Shown here piece by piece: positions 9,685 to 18,570 of a DNA stretch of 64,000 nt. The DNA is from JANQOZ01 sp045106555 (GTDB taxonomy: Bacteria; Pseudomonadota; Gammaproteobacteria; Xanthomonadales; SZUA-38), in contig JBGCET010000005.1 in assembly GCA_045106555.1 (NCBI GenBank), positions 62,001-126,000 on the forward strand, read 5' to 3'. Position 1 is the first letter of the stretch, and each line of letters opens with the position of its first letter. The notes under the pieces were generated by a model. The model was not told the DNA's origin. It saw only the letters and a program-made list of their open reading frames with translations, and did not search any database. The position numbers were made by a program, and so were the translations under genes.

Positions 9685-11438
9685 GCAAGATCCCTGGCCC
9701 AATGCCGAGCCCAACCCGCCCCCGGATAACCCCGCCAGCTATCCAGCGGCGTCGTAAAGCCGGTCTTGGATCGCTGAGCCAGCTCATCGGGCAACAGTTC
9801 CGCTGCCGTATTGAGCAAATCAAGTTTGCTAAATTGCGCGCCGCCAACAGTTGCCTGCAGTTTGATATCCACAAACGGCACACGAATTTCCACTGAGTGG
9901 CTCATCCCTGCCCAGTCAGCATCGCGCAACAACTGGTTTTTCATATAGAAATTTTGTTCAAGCCGACTGACCTTTGCCAGGTCGCTGTCAGTGCCCGCGG
10001 CGTGGCGATTAAGCGCAGTCACCATCCCAAGCCTGCGTAGTCCCTGGCGTGCCGCTTCCTTTCCCATCAGCGGCGCCAGCTCCCAGGGCATGTACAACCC
10101 CCGCTTGAGCAGATAAGCGCCCCCCAGAGTTGAACCATACTCAAGCATGCCGGCGGCTTTGGGCGAAATATTCAGCGCTTCACACAGAGGCTGCATACCC
10201 ATTCTGATCAGTGACCCCAAGCCCGGCAGCCATCGGCCAAAGGCCATCCGGGATCGCCACGTGGGAACATCCGTAAACGATGGGTACCCCGCAAACAATT
10301 CATCGGCGCCCAGTCCAGACAGCGCAGTTTTCAGTCCGACCTTGCGACAGGCGCCGGCAATCAGCCAGGTATTGAAACCATCAATGCTCGGTTGATCCAT
10401 TGCTTCCAGCACCGTGGAAAAGTCCTGCTCGAACTCGGCCTTCGTGTAATAGCGAACCTGATGGTTTACTCCCAGAGCCGCTGCAATGCGGGTTGCCAAG
10501 TCAACTTCATCCGACGCGGTGCCTCGATACTCTTCAAAGCCTAAAGTCAGACATCGGATGGCGGGATTGATGCTCTTTGCCATGGCTGCCAAAACCGCAC
10601 TATCAATTCCGGAGGATAGAAACAGCCCCACCGGCACGTCGGCGACCAGATGGGCCTTAAGAGAATCTGCCAATGCATCTTTCAGGCTCGAAGAGGAAGA
10701 ACCGGATTGATCCACTGAAGTCGGCAGGACGCCAACTGAGCGTTTGGCCGGATTTGGCCTACTCAAAGGCACTGGCGGTTGAGGGCCCTGATCATCACAA
10801 ACCTGATAGTGCCCTGCCGGCAGCGCCCGCACCTGTTGATACATCGTGAACGGTTCCGGAACGCTTCCGGTGAGCAAAAACCCTGCCTGGCCAGCCGGTT
10901 CCGGCCGGGTAGAAATTTGTCCGCCTGCGATCAACGCTTTGACCTGGGACGCAAAACGAAGCTGCCAGCCGTCGTTGGCAACATACAGCGGCTTGATGCC
11001 AAATGGATCTCTCGCCAAGGTCAATCGTCGACGGCAGTCGTCCCACAGTGCCAGCGCGTACATTCCCCGAGCACGAGTCAGGGCCTGAGCACCATCGCGT
11101 ATCAGCAGGGTGAGAAGCACCTCGGTATCGCTGGCGGATCGAAAAACTGCACCGCGGTCGCGCAAGTCGTCTCGCAACTCTCGGTAGTTGTAAATTTCCC
11201 CGTTGAAACACAGCACAAAGCGGCCACATTGACTCACCATGGGCTGACCACCCGCCTCAGTCAGGTCAATTATTTTCAGGCGCCGATGGGCCAACGCCAA
11301 CCGGTGATCTGATGATGCCCAAAGCCCCGCGGCATCCGGCCCACGACTGATCATGGAGTCTCGGGTTCGCAAGACTTCGGCCCGATCCACAGGGGGCGCT
11401 GCGCAGTGATAGGAATAAACCCCGTTAACTGCGCACAT
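9672..11438 (-). CDS. asnB: Glutamine-hydrolysing asparagine synthase family protein
   Basis: This 588-residue amidotransferase starts MCAVNGVY, leaving Cys2 as the N-terminal nucleophile of a working glutaminase domain (about residues 2-190, with SRGPDAAG and CFNGEIYNYREL). The synthetase domain carries the PP-loop FLSSGIDSAVLAA near residue 270. Family members amidate carboxylates through an adenylate, classically aspartate to asparagine. Placed second in an EPS operon, it may instead amidate a uronic acid or an amino-acid decoration. Its ATG overlaps the regulator's stop codon by one base (TAATG). Contrast the lasso cyclase at 16748, which is related but lacks the Cys. Confidence 0.85.
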   Translation of the reverse strand: MCAVNGVYSYHCAAPPVDRAEVLRTRDSMISRGPDAAGLWASSDHRLALAHRRLKIIDLTEAGGQPMVSQCGRFVLCFNGEIYNYRELRDDLRDRGAVFRSASDTEVLLTLLIRDGAQALTRARGMYALALWDDCRRRLTLARDPFGIKPLYVANDGWQLRFASQVKALIAGGQISTRPEPAGQAGFLLTGSVPEPFTMYQQVRALPAGHYQVCDDQGPQPPVPLSRPNPAKRSVGVLPTSVDQSGSSSSSLKDALADSLKAHLVADVPVGLFLSSGIDSAVLAAMAKSINPAIRCLTLGFEEYRGTASDEVDLATRIAAALGVNHQVRYYTKAEFEQDFSTVLEAMDQPSIDGFNTWLIAGACRKVGLKTALSGLGADELFAGYPSFTDVPTWRSRMAFGRWLPGLGSLIRMGMQPLCEALNISPKAAGMLEYGSTLGGAYLLKRGLYMPWELAPLMGKEAARQGLRRLGMVTALNRHAAGTDSDLAKVSRLEQNFYMKNQLLRDADWAGMSHSVEIRVPFVDIKLQATVGGAQFSKLDLLNTAAELLPDELAQRSKTGFTTPLDSWRGYPGAGWARHWARDLACRY

Positions 11439-11812
11439 TACACACTTTCACTCTCTTCATCCGGGCAGGACAGGCTGCACCCAAGCTCCCCTTGAAGCAG
11501 CTCAATTTCATGGGTCAATACCTTCAGTTGCGCACTCTTCTGGCGCAAGCATGCGGCGGCGGTATCCATTCGAGACTGATGCCCCCGCTCAGTTACCTGA
11601 TACTTCACCGGCCCCCGGCGCGGAGCCCTGCTGCCATGGCCTCCCGCGGGTAACTCAGGCTGAATCATGTTGGCGTCAACCAAGGCTTTCAAACAGTAGT
11701 TCACTTTGCCCAGGCTGATACCCAGCGTTGCGGCCAACTGGCGTTGGCTGCTATCGGGGTCCTTCGTCAGCAGAGTTAACAACTGGTAGTGAATTTCCTG
11801 GTGAATCATCAT
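11438..11812 (-). CDS. MarR-type EPS-associated transcriptional regulator
   Basis: This is a winged-helix DNA-binding protein of about 124 residues. It reads IHQEIHYQLLTLLTKDPDSS then QRQLAATLGISLGKVNYCLKALVDANMI, the recognisable helix-turn-helix of the EPS-associated MarR family found in exopolysaccharide loci. The C-terminal half is a predicted coiled coil (residues about 75-115). The frame extends upstream to 11887, but homology starts at the ATGs at 11812/11809, so the shorter form is given. As first gene of a roughly 11 kb operon it probably controls that operon. A 15-base palindrome upstream (12173-12187) is a candidate binding site. Confidence 0.82.
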   Translation of the reverse strand: MMIHQEIHYQLLTLLTKDPDSSQRQLAATLGISLGKVNYCLKALVDANMIQPELPAGGHGSRAPRRGPVKYQVTERGHQSRMDTAAACLRQKSAQLKVLTHEIELLQGELGCSLSCPDEESESV

Positions 11813-12308
11813 TCGAAGCGTCAAATTTCCTATTAGACAGGGTTTTGGATACGTCACTGGCACCCAGGGCACATCGACGAATACCACAAACTCTCCTGCA
11901 CCCTCAGCAAGGGACGCGCAGGCCGGCCAGCAGTAACACCAGATGCAGGAATAGACTCAACAATTCCGTCAACAGCCCTGCCCAATCCGTCCTGCCGGTC
12001 TTTTACACCACACCTTTGCGCTCGGCCAAAGGCAGGTTGCAACGATAGCCCTGACGCTCAAGGTGTTCTTTTGCGCGCGCTTCGCTGGCCACCGTTATCT
12101 TGCACGAAAAACCCACTGTATTTTTTATAAATCATAGGCTTGGAGGCCAATTTTAAAGCACTACTGAGCCTTGTTCAACGGTTGAACACCTGATAATCAC
12201 GGATCTTAAGCCAACACTGACAGGTAAGTTATCGACGCAAATTTACAGTGGTTGAGATATCGATAGGAAAGCAAGTTGGTCAGGCCGCCTGCTAGCGGCG
12301 ACAGGGCA
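11813..12308. other. Intergenic region upstream of the EPS regulator operon
   Basis: These 496 bases lie between the end of galE and the start of the MarR-type regulator. I find no convincing gene. The region holds a perfect 7-1-7 palindrome (12173-12187), an AT-rich stretch near 12115-12135 and a small GC hairpin at 12284-12299 (GCCGC, six-base loop, GCGGC) that could end galE transcription weakly. The promoter of the 11 kb EPS operon should lie here, but I cannot place -35 and -10 boxes with confidence. Confidence 0.6.
12173..12187. promoter_or_regulatory. Palindrome, candidate operator for the EPS regulator
   Basis: GTTCAAC-g-GTTGAAC is a perfect 15-base palindrome with a one-base centre. 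It lies about 360 bases upstream of the MarR-type regulator gene in the long intergenic region. Winged-helix dimers bind sites of this size and symmetry, so it could be the operator of that regulator or of another one. Function is inferred only. Confidence 0.35.
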
Positions 12309-13325
12309 CTAACTGTCAGTGTATCGCTCGCGGTTTTTCTGGCGGTGCTGCAGCCACTTCCAAGCGGTTTCGATGATGGCTTCCATGTTCGTGTATTGAG
12401 GCTGCCATCGCAGTCGATTTAGCGCTCGAGTGGCGTCAGCCACCAATGTAGGTGCATCTCCAGGGCGGTTAGGTCCGTCAATGACTTTGACGGATTGACC
12501 TGTCACCTTTTCCACCGCCCGAATGACCTCTCTGACAGACTGGCCCTCGCCCAGGCCCAGGTTATAGGTTTGCGTCCCACCGCCGCCCTCAAGAGTTTCC
12601 AGAGCCAGCAGATGGGCTTCAGCAAGGTCACTCACATGCACATAATCTCGCACGCAGGTGCCATCCCTAGTGTCATATTCCTGACCGAAAACCGTGACGC
12701 TTTCCCGCAGCCCCGCTGCCACCTCCAGCAACATGGGTATGAGATGGGTCTCCGGCTCGTGAAGCTCTCCCACATCGCAATCGGCGTCCGCGCCGGCAGC
12801 ATTGAAATAGCGCAATGACGCAGATTTCAATCCATAGGCCGAACCATAATCCCGCAGCGCCTGCTCAATGATCAGCTTGGTTCTGCCGTAGGGGTTAATG
12901 GGGAACTGAGGGTGTGCCTCAGGAATCGGTAGCAATCGAGGCTCTCCATAGGTTGCACAGGTGCTGGAAAAAACCAGCCTGTCCACTTTGTGCCGACGCA
13001 TGGCGTCCAGCAAATTCAGCGTACCAACCACGTTGTTGCGGTAGTACTGCTGAGGGTCCCGCACCGATTCACCCACGTAGGCCTTTGCTGCGAAGTGAAT
13101 TACACCAATGGGCTGGTACTCCACCATGACGCGATCAATCACCTCAGGAAACAGAAGATTGCCGGTGATCAAAGGCCCCCATTTCACCGCCCAGCGATGC
13201 CCTGTGGACAGATCGTCCAGGCAAACAGGTTGATAGCGAGCGCGCTTCAGGGCCTTACACGTATGAGAGCCGATGTATCCCGCGCCACCGGTGACCAGCA
13301 CTCGCGGTTTACTTTCACTCATCAA
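12309..13325 (-). CDS. galE: UDP-glucose 4-epimerase
   Basis: This enzyme interconverts UDP-glucose and UDP-galactose with bound NAD, supplying UDP-galactose (or a C4-epimer of a related sugar) for EPS. The 338-residue protein has the N-terminal NAD loop VTGGAGYIGSHT, the catalytic Ser-Thr region SSTCATYGEP near residue 130 and YGRTK, the Tyr-x3-Lys pair. Length matches GalE. It is the third gene of the ugd-uxs-galE operon; its ATG overlaps the uxs stop by four bases. Close relatives can also epimerise UDP-glucuronate or UDP-N-acetyl sugars, so exact substrate is less certain than family. Confidence 0.9.
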   Translation of the reverse strand: MMSESKPRVLVTGGAGYIGSHTCKALKRARYQPVCLDDLSTGHRWAVKWGPLITGNLLFPEVIDRVMVEYQPIGVIHFAAKAYVGESVRDPQQYYRNNVVGTLNLLDAMRRHKVDRLVFSSTCATYGEPRLLPIPEAHPQFPINPYGRTKLIIEQALRDYGSAYGLKSASLRYFNAAGADADCDVGELHEPETHLIPMLLEVAAGLRESVTVFGQEYDTRDGTCVRDYVHVSDLAEAHLLALETLEGGGGTQTYNLGLGEGQSVREVIRAVEKVTGQSVKVIDGPNRPGDAPTLVADATRALNRLRWQPQYTNMEAIIETAWKWLQHRQKNRERYTDS

Positions 13326-14293
13326 CGGCTCAGCACGTTGTCAAAGTAAGCGATGGTTCGGGCCAGACCTTCCCGTAAAGCAATCTCGGGTTTCCAATCC
13401 AAGGTTTCACGCGCAAGCGTAATGTCTGGACGTCGCTGGGTTGGGTCGTCCTGAGGTAGAGGCTTATAGATCAGCTGACTTCCTGCGCCCGTGAGATCAA
13501 TCACCAGTTCGGCCAGTTCTCGAACGGTAAACTCACCCGGGTTTCCAATATTCACCGGCCCAACGAATTCCCTTGGAGTGTCGATGACCTTCATAAAAGC
13601 GCTGATCAGGTCGTCCACGTAACAGAAGGACCGGGTTTGACTACCATCGCCAAACAGCGTGAGGTCCTCGCCGCAAAGTGCCTGAACAATAAAGTTGGAA
13701 ACCACGCGCCCGTCAGACGGATGCATTCTCGGCCCATAGGTGTTGAAAATGCGGGCCACCTTAATTTTCAAGTTGTGCTGACGGTGATAGTCGAAAAACA
13801 AGGTTTCGGCGCAGCGCTTGCCTTCGTCGTAGCAAGATCGCGGACCAATGGGGTTTACCCTGCCCCAATACGATTCCTGCTGTGGATGTTCCTCAGGGTC
13901 GCCGTAAACCTCACTGGTAGATGCCTGCATGATGGTGCAGTCCAATCGCTTGGCTAGCCCGAGCATGTTTATCGCGCCATGAACACTGGTCTTGGTTGTC
14001 TGTACGGGATCGCTCTGGTAGTGCACCGGCGACGCGGGGCAGGCCAAATTAAAAATTTGATCCACCTCGACATACAGGGGAATGGTGACGTCGTGACGAA
14101 TCAACTCAAACGCCGGGTTGTCCAACAGATGGCGAATGTTGTCTTTGCTTCCGGTAAAAAAATTATCCAGACAAATCACGTCAGCGCCGGAATCCAGCAG
14201 CCGATCACACAAATGAGAGCCAAGGAAACCCGCGCCGCCGGTGACCAGAACCCGGCGACGTGTATGGTATTGCCGTTGACCCGACGTACTCAG
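13322..14293 (-). CDS. UDP-glucuronate decarboxylase (UDP-xylose synthase), unusual CTG start
   Basis: This enzyme converts UDP-glucuronate to UDP-xylose through NAD-dependent oxidation and decarboxylation. The sequence has FNLACPASPVHYQ, STSEVYGDPEEHPQ and the catalytic YDEGKR, all characteristic of this short-chain family. The NAD loop RVLVTGGAGFLGSHLCDRLL is fully present, yet no in-frame ATG, GTG or TTG lies upstream of it; the first such codon (TTG at 14212) would remove the loop. A CTG at 14293 overlaps the ugd stop as CTGA, mirroring the ATGA overlaps elsewhere, and gives 323 residues, so it is proposed as the start. A sequence error near the junction is the alternative. Confidence 0.85.
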   Translation of the reverse strand: MSTSGQRQYHTRRRVLVTGGAGFLGSHLCDRLLDSGADVICLDNFFTGSKDNIRHLLDNPAFELIRHDVTIPLYVEVDQIFNLACPASPVHYQSDPVQTTKTSVHGAINMLGLAKRLDCTIMQASTSEVYGDPEEHPQQESYWGRVNPIGPRSCYDEGKRCAETLFFDYHRQHNLKIKVARIFNTYGPRMHPSDGRVVSNFIVQALCGEDLTLFGDGSQTRSFCYVDDLISAFMKVIDTPREFVGPVNIGNPGEFTVRELAELVIDLTGAGSQLIYKPLPQDDPTQRRPDITLARETLDWKPEIALREGLARTIAYFDNVLSR

Positions 14294-15639
14294 GACTGGC
14301 CTCCGGCGATTGTTACGCTGTCGCCGCGACCCATCGCGTAATACGCAAGCCCCTTGGACCTGACATGTTGGGGCTCGAACAGATTTCGGCCATCAAAAAT
14401 GACTGGCGTTTTCAGCTGCTGGGCCAAGCGGTCAAAATCAGGACTCCAAAAACTCCGCCACTCGGTCACGATGACTAAGGCATCAGCCCCTTCAGTGGCG
14501 CTGTAAGCCCCTTCGCAGAGAACGAGATCGTCGCGCTCACCATAAATCCTATGGGTTTCTTCCGACGCTTCTGGATCAAATGCCCTGACCGATGCACCTG
14601 CCGCCCATAAGCCCTCCATTAAGGTTCGACTGGGCGCTTCGCGCATGTCGTCGGTATTGGGCTTGAAGGCCAAACCCCAGAGCGCAAATGTCTTTCCACT
14701 GATGTCTCCAAAGTGGCCAAGAATCTTTTTAAGCAGCAAGGTTTTCTGGGTGGCATTGACCGCTTCGACGGCGTTCAGCACGCGCGCGTCGTAACCCACC
14801 AGACCCGCCGTCCTGGACAATGCCTGCACATCCTTTGGGAAACACGAACCGCCATACCCGCAGCCGGGATAAATAAAGGAAAACCCAATTCTTGGGTCCG
14901 AACCGATGCCGCGACGCACTTGTTCAACGTCGGCGCCAACACGTTCTGCCAGGTTCGCAATCTCATTCATAAACGAAATTTTGGTCGCCAGCATGGCATT
15001 GGCAGCATATTTGGTCAGTTCAGCGGAGCGAATGTCCATCGTAATTATTTTGTCGTGGTTACGATTGAACGGTGAGTACAGATGTTTCATCCGTTCTAAC
15101 GGGTAGTCGCTATCGGCCCCCAATACAATTCGATCTGGCTTCTGGCAATCGTCAATTGCCGCCCCCTCTTTCAGAAACTCTGGATTAGACACCACCCAAA
15201 AGTCGGCCTCCGTGCCGCGCTTTTTCAATTCGTTGCCGATGGCTTCACTGACCCGATCCGCCGTCCCAACAGGCACAGTTGACTTGTCCACAACGATTTT
15301 TGCTTCGGTCATGTGTTGGCCGATGGTACTGGCCACCGCCAACACGTATTGCAGGTCCGCACTGCCGTCTTCGTCCGGCGGAGTTCCAACGGCGATAAAC
15401 TGAATTTCTCCGTGGGCCACTGCCTCAGCGGCGTCACTGGTAAACTTCAGACGTCCAGCGCTGGCATTGGCTTCCACCAGCGTATCCAGGCCGGGTTCAT
15501 AGATCGGCAACGTTCCGCGTTTAAGGCCCGCGACTTTTTGTTCGTCAACATCCATGCAAACCACGTGGTTTCCAGCCTCGGCTAGGCACGCTCCGGTAAC
15601 GAGCCCAACATAGCCAGAACCAAAAATGGTGACCTTCAT
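14290..15639 (-). CDS. ugd: UDP-glucose 6-dehydrogenase
   Basis: This enzyme oxidises UDP-glucose to UDP-glucuronate with two NAD, the committed step toward uronic-acid and xylose-containing polysaccharide. The 449-residue protein starts MKVTIFGSGYVGLVTGACLA with the NAD loop, has VDKSTVPVGTAD, and carries the catalytic Cys in GCGYGGSCFPKDV near residue 265. The C-terminal UDP-binding domain follows (ALWGLAFKPNTDDMREAPS). It is the first gene of the minus-strand ugd-uxs-galE operon and is divergent from the lasso cluster across 59 bases. A purine-rich CAGGGAAG lies before the ATG as ribosome site. Confidence 0.95.
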   Translation of the reverse strand: MKVTIFGSGYVGLVTGACLAEAGNHVVCMDVDEQKVAGLKRGTLPIYEPGLDTLVEANASAGRLKFTSDAAEAVAHGEIQFIAVGTPPDEDGSADLQYVLAVASTIGQHMTEAKIVVDKSTVPVGTADRVSEAIGNELKKRGTEADFWVVSNPEFLKEGAAIDDCQKPDRIVLGADSDYPLERMKHLYSPFNRNHDKIITMDIRSAELTKYAANAMLATKISFMNEIANLAERVGADVEQVRRGIGSDPRIGFSFIYPGCGYGGSCFPKDVQALSRTAGLVGYDARVLNAVEAVNATQKTLLLKKILGHFGDISGKTFALWGLAFKPNTDDMREAPSRTLMEGLWAAGASVRAFDPEASEETHRIYGERDDLVLCEGAYSATEGADALVIVTEWRSFWSPDFDRLAQQLKTPVIFDGRNLFEPQHVRSKGLAYYAMGRGDSVTIAGGQS

Positions 15640-15698
15640 AATCGCTTCCCTGATAGATTAATGAATAGAACCATCATATTAGAGTCTTAACTGAGCAA
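15640..15698. promoter_or_regulatory. Divergent promoter region between ugd and the lasso cluster
   Basis: Only 59 bases separate the ugd start from the GTG start of the lasso nucleotidyltransferase, so both promoters must overlap here or lie within the genes. The stretch is AT-rich compared with its surroundings, but no clear -35/-10 pair stands out on either strand. Shared control of EPS sugar supply and the lasso genes is therefore possible. Confidence 0.45.
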
Positions 15699-16751
15699 GT
15701 GAAACCCAAGCAACCGGCTTCGTCTGACCCCGCACTGAGGGCAATGACCCGCCTGAAATCCACCTATGCGTTTGAATTACCCTGGTTGATCCACGAAGGA
15801 TTGGCCGGCTTGGCTTTGCGATATTGCTCCCCACTTCAACTGTCTCAAGACGTTATTTCGGGCCTGCAAGACTGGGCTAGTGCCTACAGCGCTCAATGGC
15901 TTACATGGACAGGCAGCTGGAAAAAAGTGCTGACACAACTGGATCAACCCGTTGTACTGAAAGGGGTAGCGCTGTGTGACTGGCTTTATGACGAACCGGC
16001 GTTGCGCCCGGTTGGCGACCTAGACATCCTGATCCCCTGGCCCCGCCGCCAGCAGGCAAGTACCGAACTTCAAAAGCTGGGGTTCGCGCCAGAAATCGCG
16101 CTTGACGAAGACCTGGTAATGACGCAACAACGCTTTACTTTGCGGCGCCCAGGTCGATTGTCTTGTCACATAGATTTACACTGGGCGTCGAGCAATCGGT
16201 CGCTGTTGGCCAATGCGTTGCCCCACTGCCTGCTGGCGAAGCACCGGCGAAAAACCGGATTGGGACTTCAGCCTCCCGTGGCGCTGCTGCACGCCGCGGC
16301 TCACCTCATGGGTCATCACAAAGACCATTCTTCGCTAAAGTGGCTAATGGATATCCACCTGCTGTGGGAGTCAATGGACAGCGCACAGAGAGCCGCCGTT
16401 ACGGACTTGGCAGTGCGTCGACAAATTGCCCCGATTGTCAGTGCAACCCTGACAAGGTGCGCCACCGTAATGGGCACAAGACACACAGAGATAGCGCTGG
16501 TGCAACTGTATCGATTCCGTCACCAGCCCTGCCGACATTACCTGCAAGGTCAGCTGACGGTGTTGCAGGATCTGGCTGCACAACCCGGCATTCAGCAAAA
16601 ACTGAGATACCTGAAGCAAACGACGTTTCCTGACCCCAACTACATGGCTGCCATTGGCATGCCAAGTGGCGCTGTCGGCTACCTCAAGCGCCTGATCGGT
16701 GGCGTTGGAAAAGCGCGCCGACTGACTCGACCATCGGATAAACACTCTTGA
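15699..16751 (+). CDS. Nucleotidyltransferase-family tailoring enzyme of the lasso cluster
   Basis: This 350-residue protein belongs to the uncharacterised nucleotidyltransferase group (PF14907-like). Around residues 86-112 it reads VVLKGVALCDWLYDEPALRP followed by VGDLDILIP, with the paired aspartates (D107, D109) that hold metal in this fold. Relatives occur in lasso-peptide clusters together with an HPr-kinase-like gene, such as pseudomycoidin, where the nucleotidyltransferase acts after phosphorylation. Here it is the first gene and ends in a four-base overlap (TTGA) with the cyclase. The start is GTG at 15699; ATG at 15744 is an alternative. Acting on a phosphorylated lasso peptide is inference. 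Confidence 0.8.
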   Translation: MKPKQPASSDPALRAMTRLKSTYAFELPWLIHEGLAGLALRYCSPLQLSQDVISGLQDWASAYSAQWLTWTGSWKKVLTQLDQPVVLKGVALCDWLYDEPALRPVGDLDILIPWPRRQQASTELQKLGFAPEIALDEDLVMTQQRFTLRRPGRLSCHIDLHWASSNRSLLANALPHCLLAKHRRKTGLGLQPPVALLHAAAHLMGHHKDHSSLKWLMDIHLLWESMDSAQRAAVTDLAVRRQIAPIVSATLTRCATVMGTRHTEIALVQLYRFRHQPCRHYLQGQLTVLQDLAAQPGIQQKLRYLKQTTFPDPNYMAAIGMPSGAVGYLKRLIGGVGKARRLTRPSDKHS

Positions 16752-18523
16752 TCGGTGCGCTGGTCGCCACAGTGTCCAAAGACCATCGTGGGTTGGACGA
16801 AGCCGAACTTCTGCGGCGATTGTCGGTGGGTAAAGTCGGACCCAAGCAACCTCACCGAGTGTATCGCTGGGGCTCTTTGGCCGTGGCGGTGGCCCGCCAC
16901 CCATTAGCCCCGCCCGGCATTGGGAGCTTCAACCCCGCCTGGGTCAATAACGCCCGATATTGTGCCTTTTTCTGGGGCCGGCTTGACCGAAGCAGTCCGC
17001 CGCTGGAACCGGCATTGCAGCAAATTCTGGACCTTGGGCCTCAGGCGGCCGGGAGTCTCGCAGGCGATTTTGTGATCGTTTTGGCCGACCACCAAAACGC
17101 CGAGCTAACGGTTATTCGCGACCCGTTGGGAAACCGTTCAGCATTCTGGACAACGGAAAATTGCGGACAGTGGATTGCGACCGATGAACAATGCCTTTGG
17201 CCTGCCAAGGCTCGCCCAGACCCTCACTACATGGCCAGTTTTTTTGCCGCCCAGACACCGCCGATAACCGCGACGCCCATCGCTGGTGTGAACACCCTTG
17301 CACCGGGACATTGGATCAAATTGACTCCCTCCAGAGTGCAATCACCGCGCCGTTATTGGCAGTTCACCTATGACCGCCGGGCTCGCTGCCTGAATCCCGA
17401 ACACGCTGCAAGCGCAATGCGCGAACATCTTGCCGCCGCCGTAAACGAGCGCGTTTCTGGCGACGAGGCCATTGCGATCAGCGGCGGCATGGACTCCACG
17501 GCGATTGCCGCAGTGGGCCGATTTGATCAAGCACTGACCTACCAGCTGACCGACTGGCCACAATGCCAGGAACACGAGCTGGCAATAACCGCCTGCAAGC
17601 ACTTGGATGTGCCGCTTGAAACGGTAAATTGCGATCAGGCAGCGCCGTTGTCGGACGCATTTTTGTCGACCCCCGGGGTCTCCCCCGGGCCCGAAATCGA
17701 CGCGTATCGGGCCATGCGCTGGGCCATGGCTCAGGCCGTCACACGTTCCGGGCGCACCGGCCTGGTCACCGGGGACTTTGCCGACCAGCTTTACCTGGGT
17801 TATCCCTATGGACTGCGGGACAGCTTTCGCCACCAGCCCTGGTCCAGCCTGAAAGCCGCCGCAGGACGATTAAGGGATTCACCGGCATTCTGGCGCGATC
17901 CGCTGCTGCGGCGTATTGGGCCGGCCAATGGTATTTCACGGGGTTGGCGGCAACAGACTCGGCCATGGCTCACTGACGACGCCAATGACCTCCTGGGCCG
18001 AGGAGATCGGTCTCACCCATTCTATGGCCGGTTGGCGCAGGTCGACCGCATCGAAGGCTGCTTAAATGCCGCAACTGCGCGGGCGAGCCACCTGGGTTAT
18101 CTGCAGGGTCTGCGCTGGGGGGTCGAGTACCGTCTTCCCTATCGACAGCAGGCGTTGGTTCAATGGATGCTTAGCCTTTCCGCCGACAACTGGCTGGACC
18201 CGATCAGCGGTCAGACCAAACCCGTCATGAGACGGGCAATGGCCCCGCTGTTGCCGGCGCAGGTCGTTGACCGGGCGGACAAGACCAGCCTGGAACCCTG
18301 GTTTCGTCATGCGGTGCTGTCCGCCCACCGCGGGCAGATTCGTGAACGATTGTCAGAAAACACACAATGGCAAACCTACGTCTGTCGACATTGGCTTAAT
18401 GAGCGCTGGCGACGCGCCGATTGGGACGGCACTAAGCTCTACGTCCTGTGGTGCTGCATTAGCATGACCCACTGGATAAATGACGGCTTTGAACTCGAGT
18501 CGTTGGCACGCCAGTGCAAATAA
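16748..18523 (+). CDS. Lasso peptide cyclase (asparagine synthase-like, McjC type)
   Basis: This ATP-dependent enzyme should activate the Glu8 side chain of the precursor core by adenylation and close it onto the amino group of Gly1. The 591-residue protein has an asparagine-synthase fold. The N-terminal glutaminase-like domain starts MIGALVATVSKD, so the catalytic Cys2 is absent, as in McjC-type cyclases. The PP-loop AISGGMDSTAIAA is intact near residue 245, and the C-terminal DKTSLEPWFR region fits the family. The TTG start lies within the stop of the preceding gene. Position next to the precursor and to B1/B2 makes a metabolic asparagine synthase unlikely. Confidence 0.9.
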   Translation: MIGALVATVSKDHRGLDEAELLRRLSVGKVGPKQPHRVYRWGSLAVAVARHPLAPPGIGSFNPAWVNNARYCAFFWGRLDRSSPPLEPALQQILDLGPQAAGSLAGDFVIVLADHQNAELTVIRDPLGNRSAFWTTENCGQWIATDEQCLWPAKARPDPHYMASFFAAQTPPITATPIAGVNTLAPGHWIKLTPSRVQSPRRYWQFTYDRRARCLNPEHAASAMREHLAAAVNERVSGDEAIAISGGMDSTAIAAVGRFDQALTYQLTDWPQCQEHELAITACKHLDVPLETVNCDQAAPLSDAFLSTPGVSPGPEIDAYRAMRWAMAQAVTRSGRTGLVTGDFADQLYLGYPYGLRDSFRHQPWSSLKAAAGRLRDSPAFWRDPLLRRIGPANGISRGWRQQTRPWLTDDANDLLGRGDRSHPFYGRLAQVDRIEGCLNAATARASHLGYLQGLRWGVEYRLPYRQQALVQWMLSLSADNWLDPISGQTKPVMRRAMAPLLPAQVVDRADKTSLEPWFRHAVLSAHRGQIRERLSENTQWQTYVCRHWLNERWRRADWDGTKLYVLWCCISMTHWINDGFELESLARQCK

Positions 18524-18570
18524 TCGTCACACGCATTGACAGCAGCCGGACCAACGGCTAAAAACGTCCT

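Noticed and set aside
14210..14212. TTG start for the UDP-xylose synthase gene
   Set aside because: It would remove the glycine-rich NAD loop that is otherwise intact just upstream.
16748..18523. Reading this gene as a metabolic asparagine synthetase
   Set aside because: Cys2 is missing, while precursor, B1, B2 and kinase genes are adjacent; the lasso cyclase explanation fits better.
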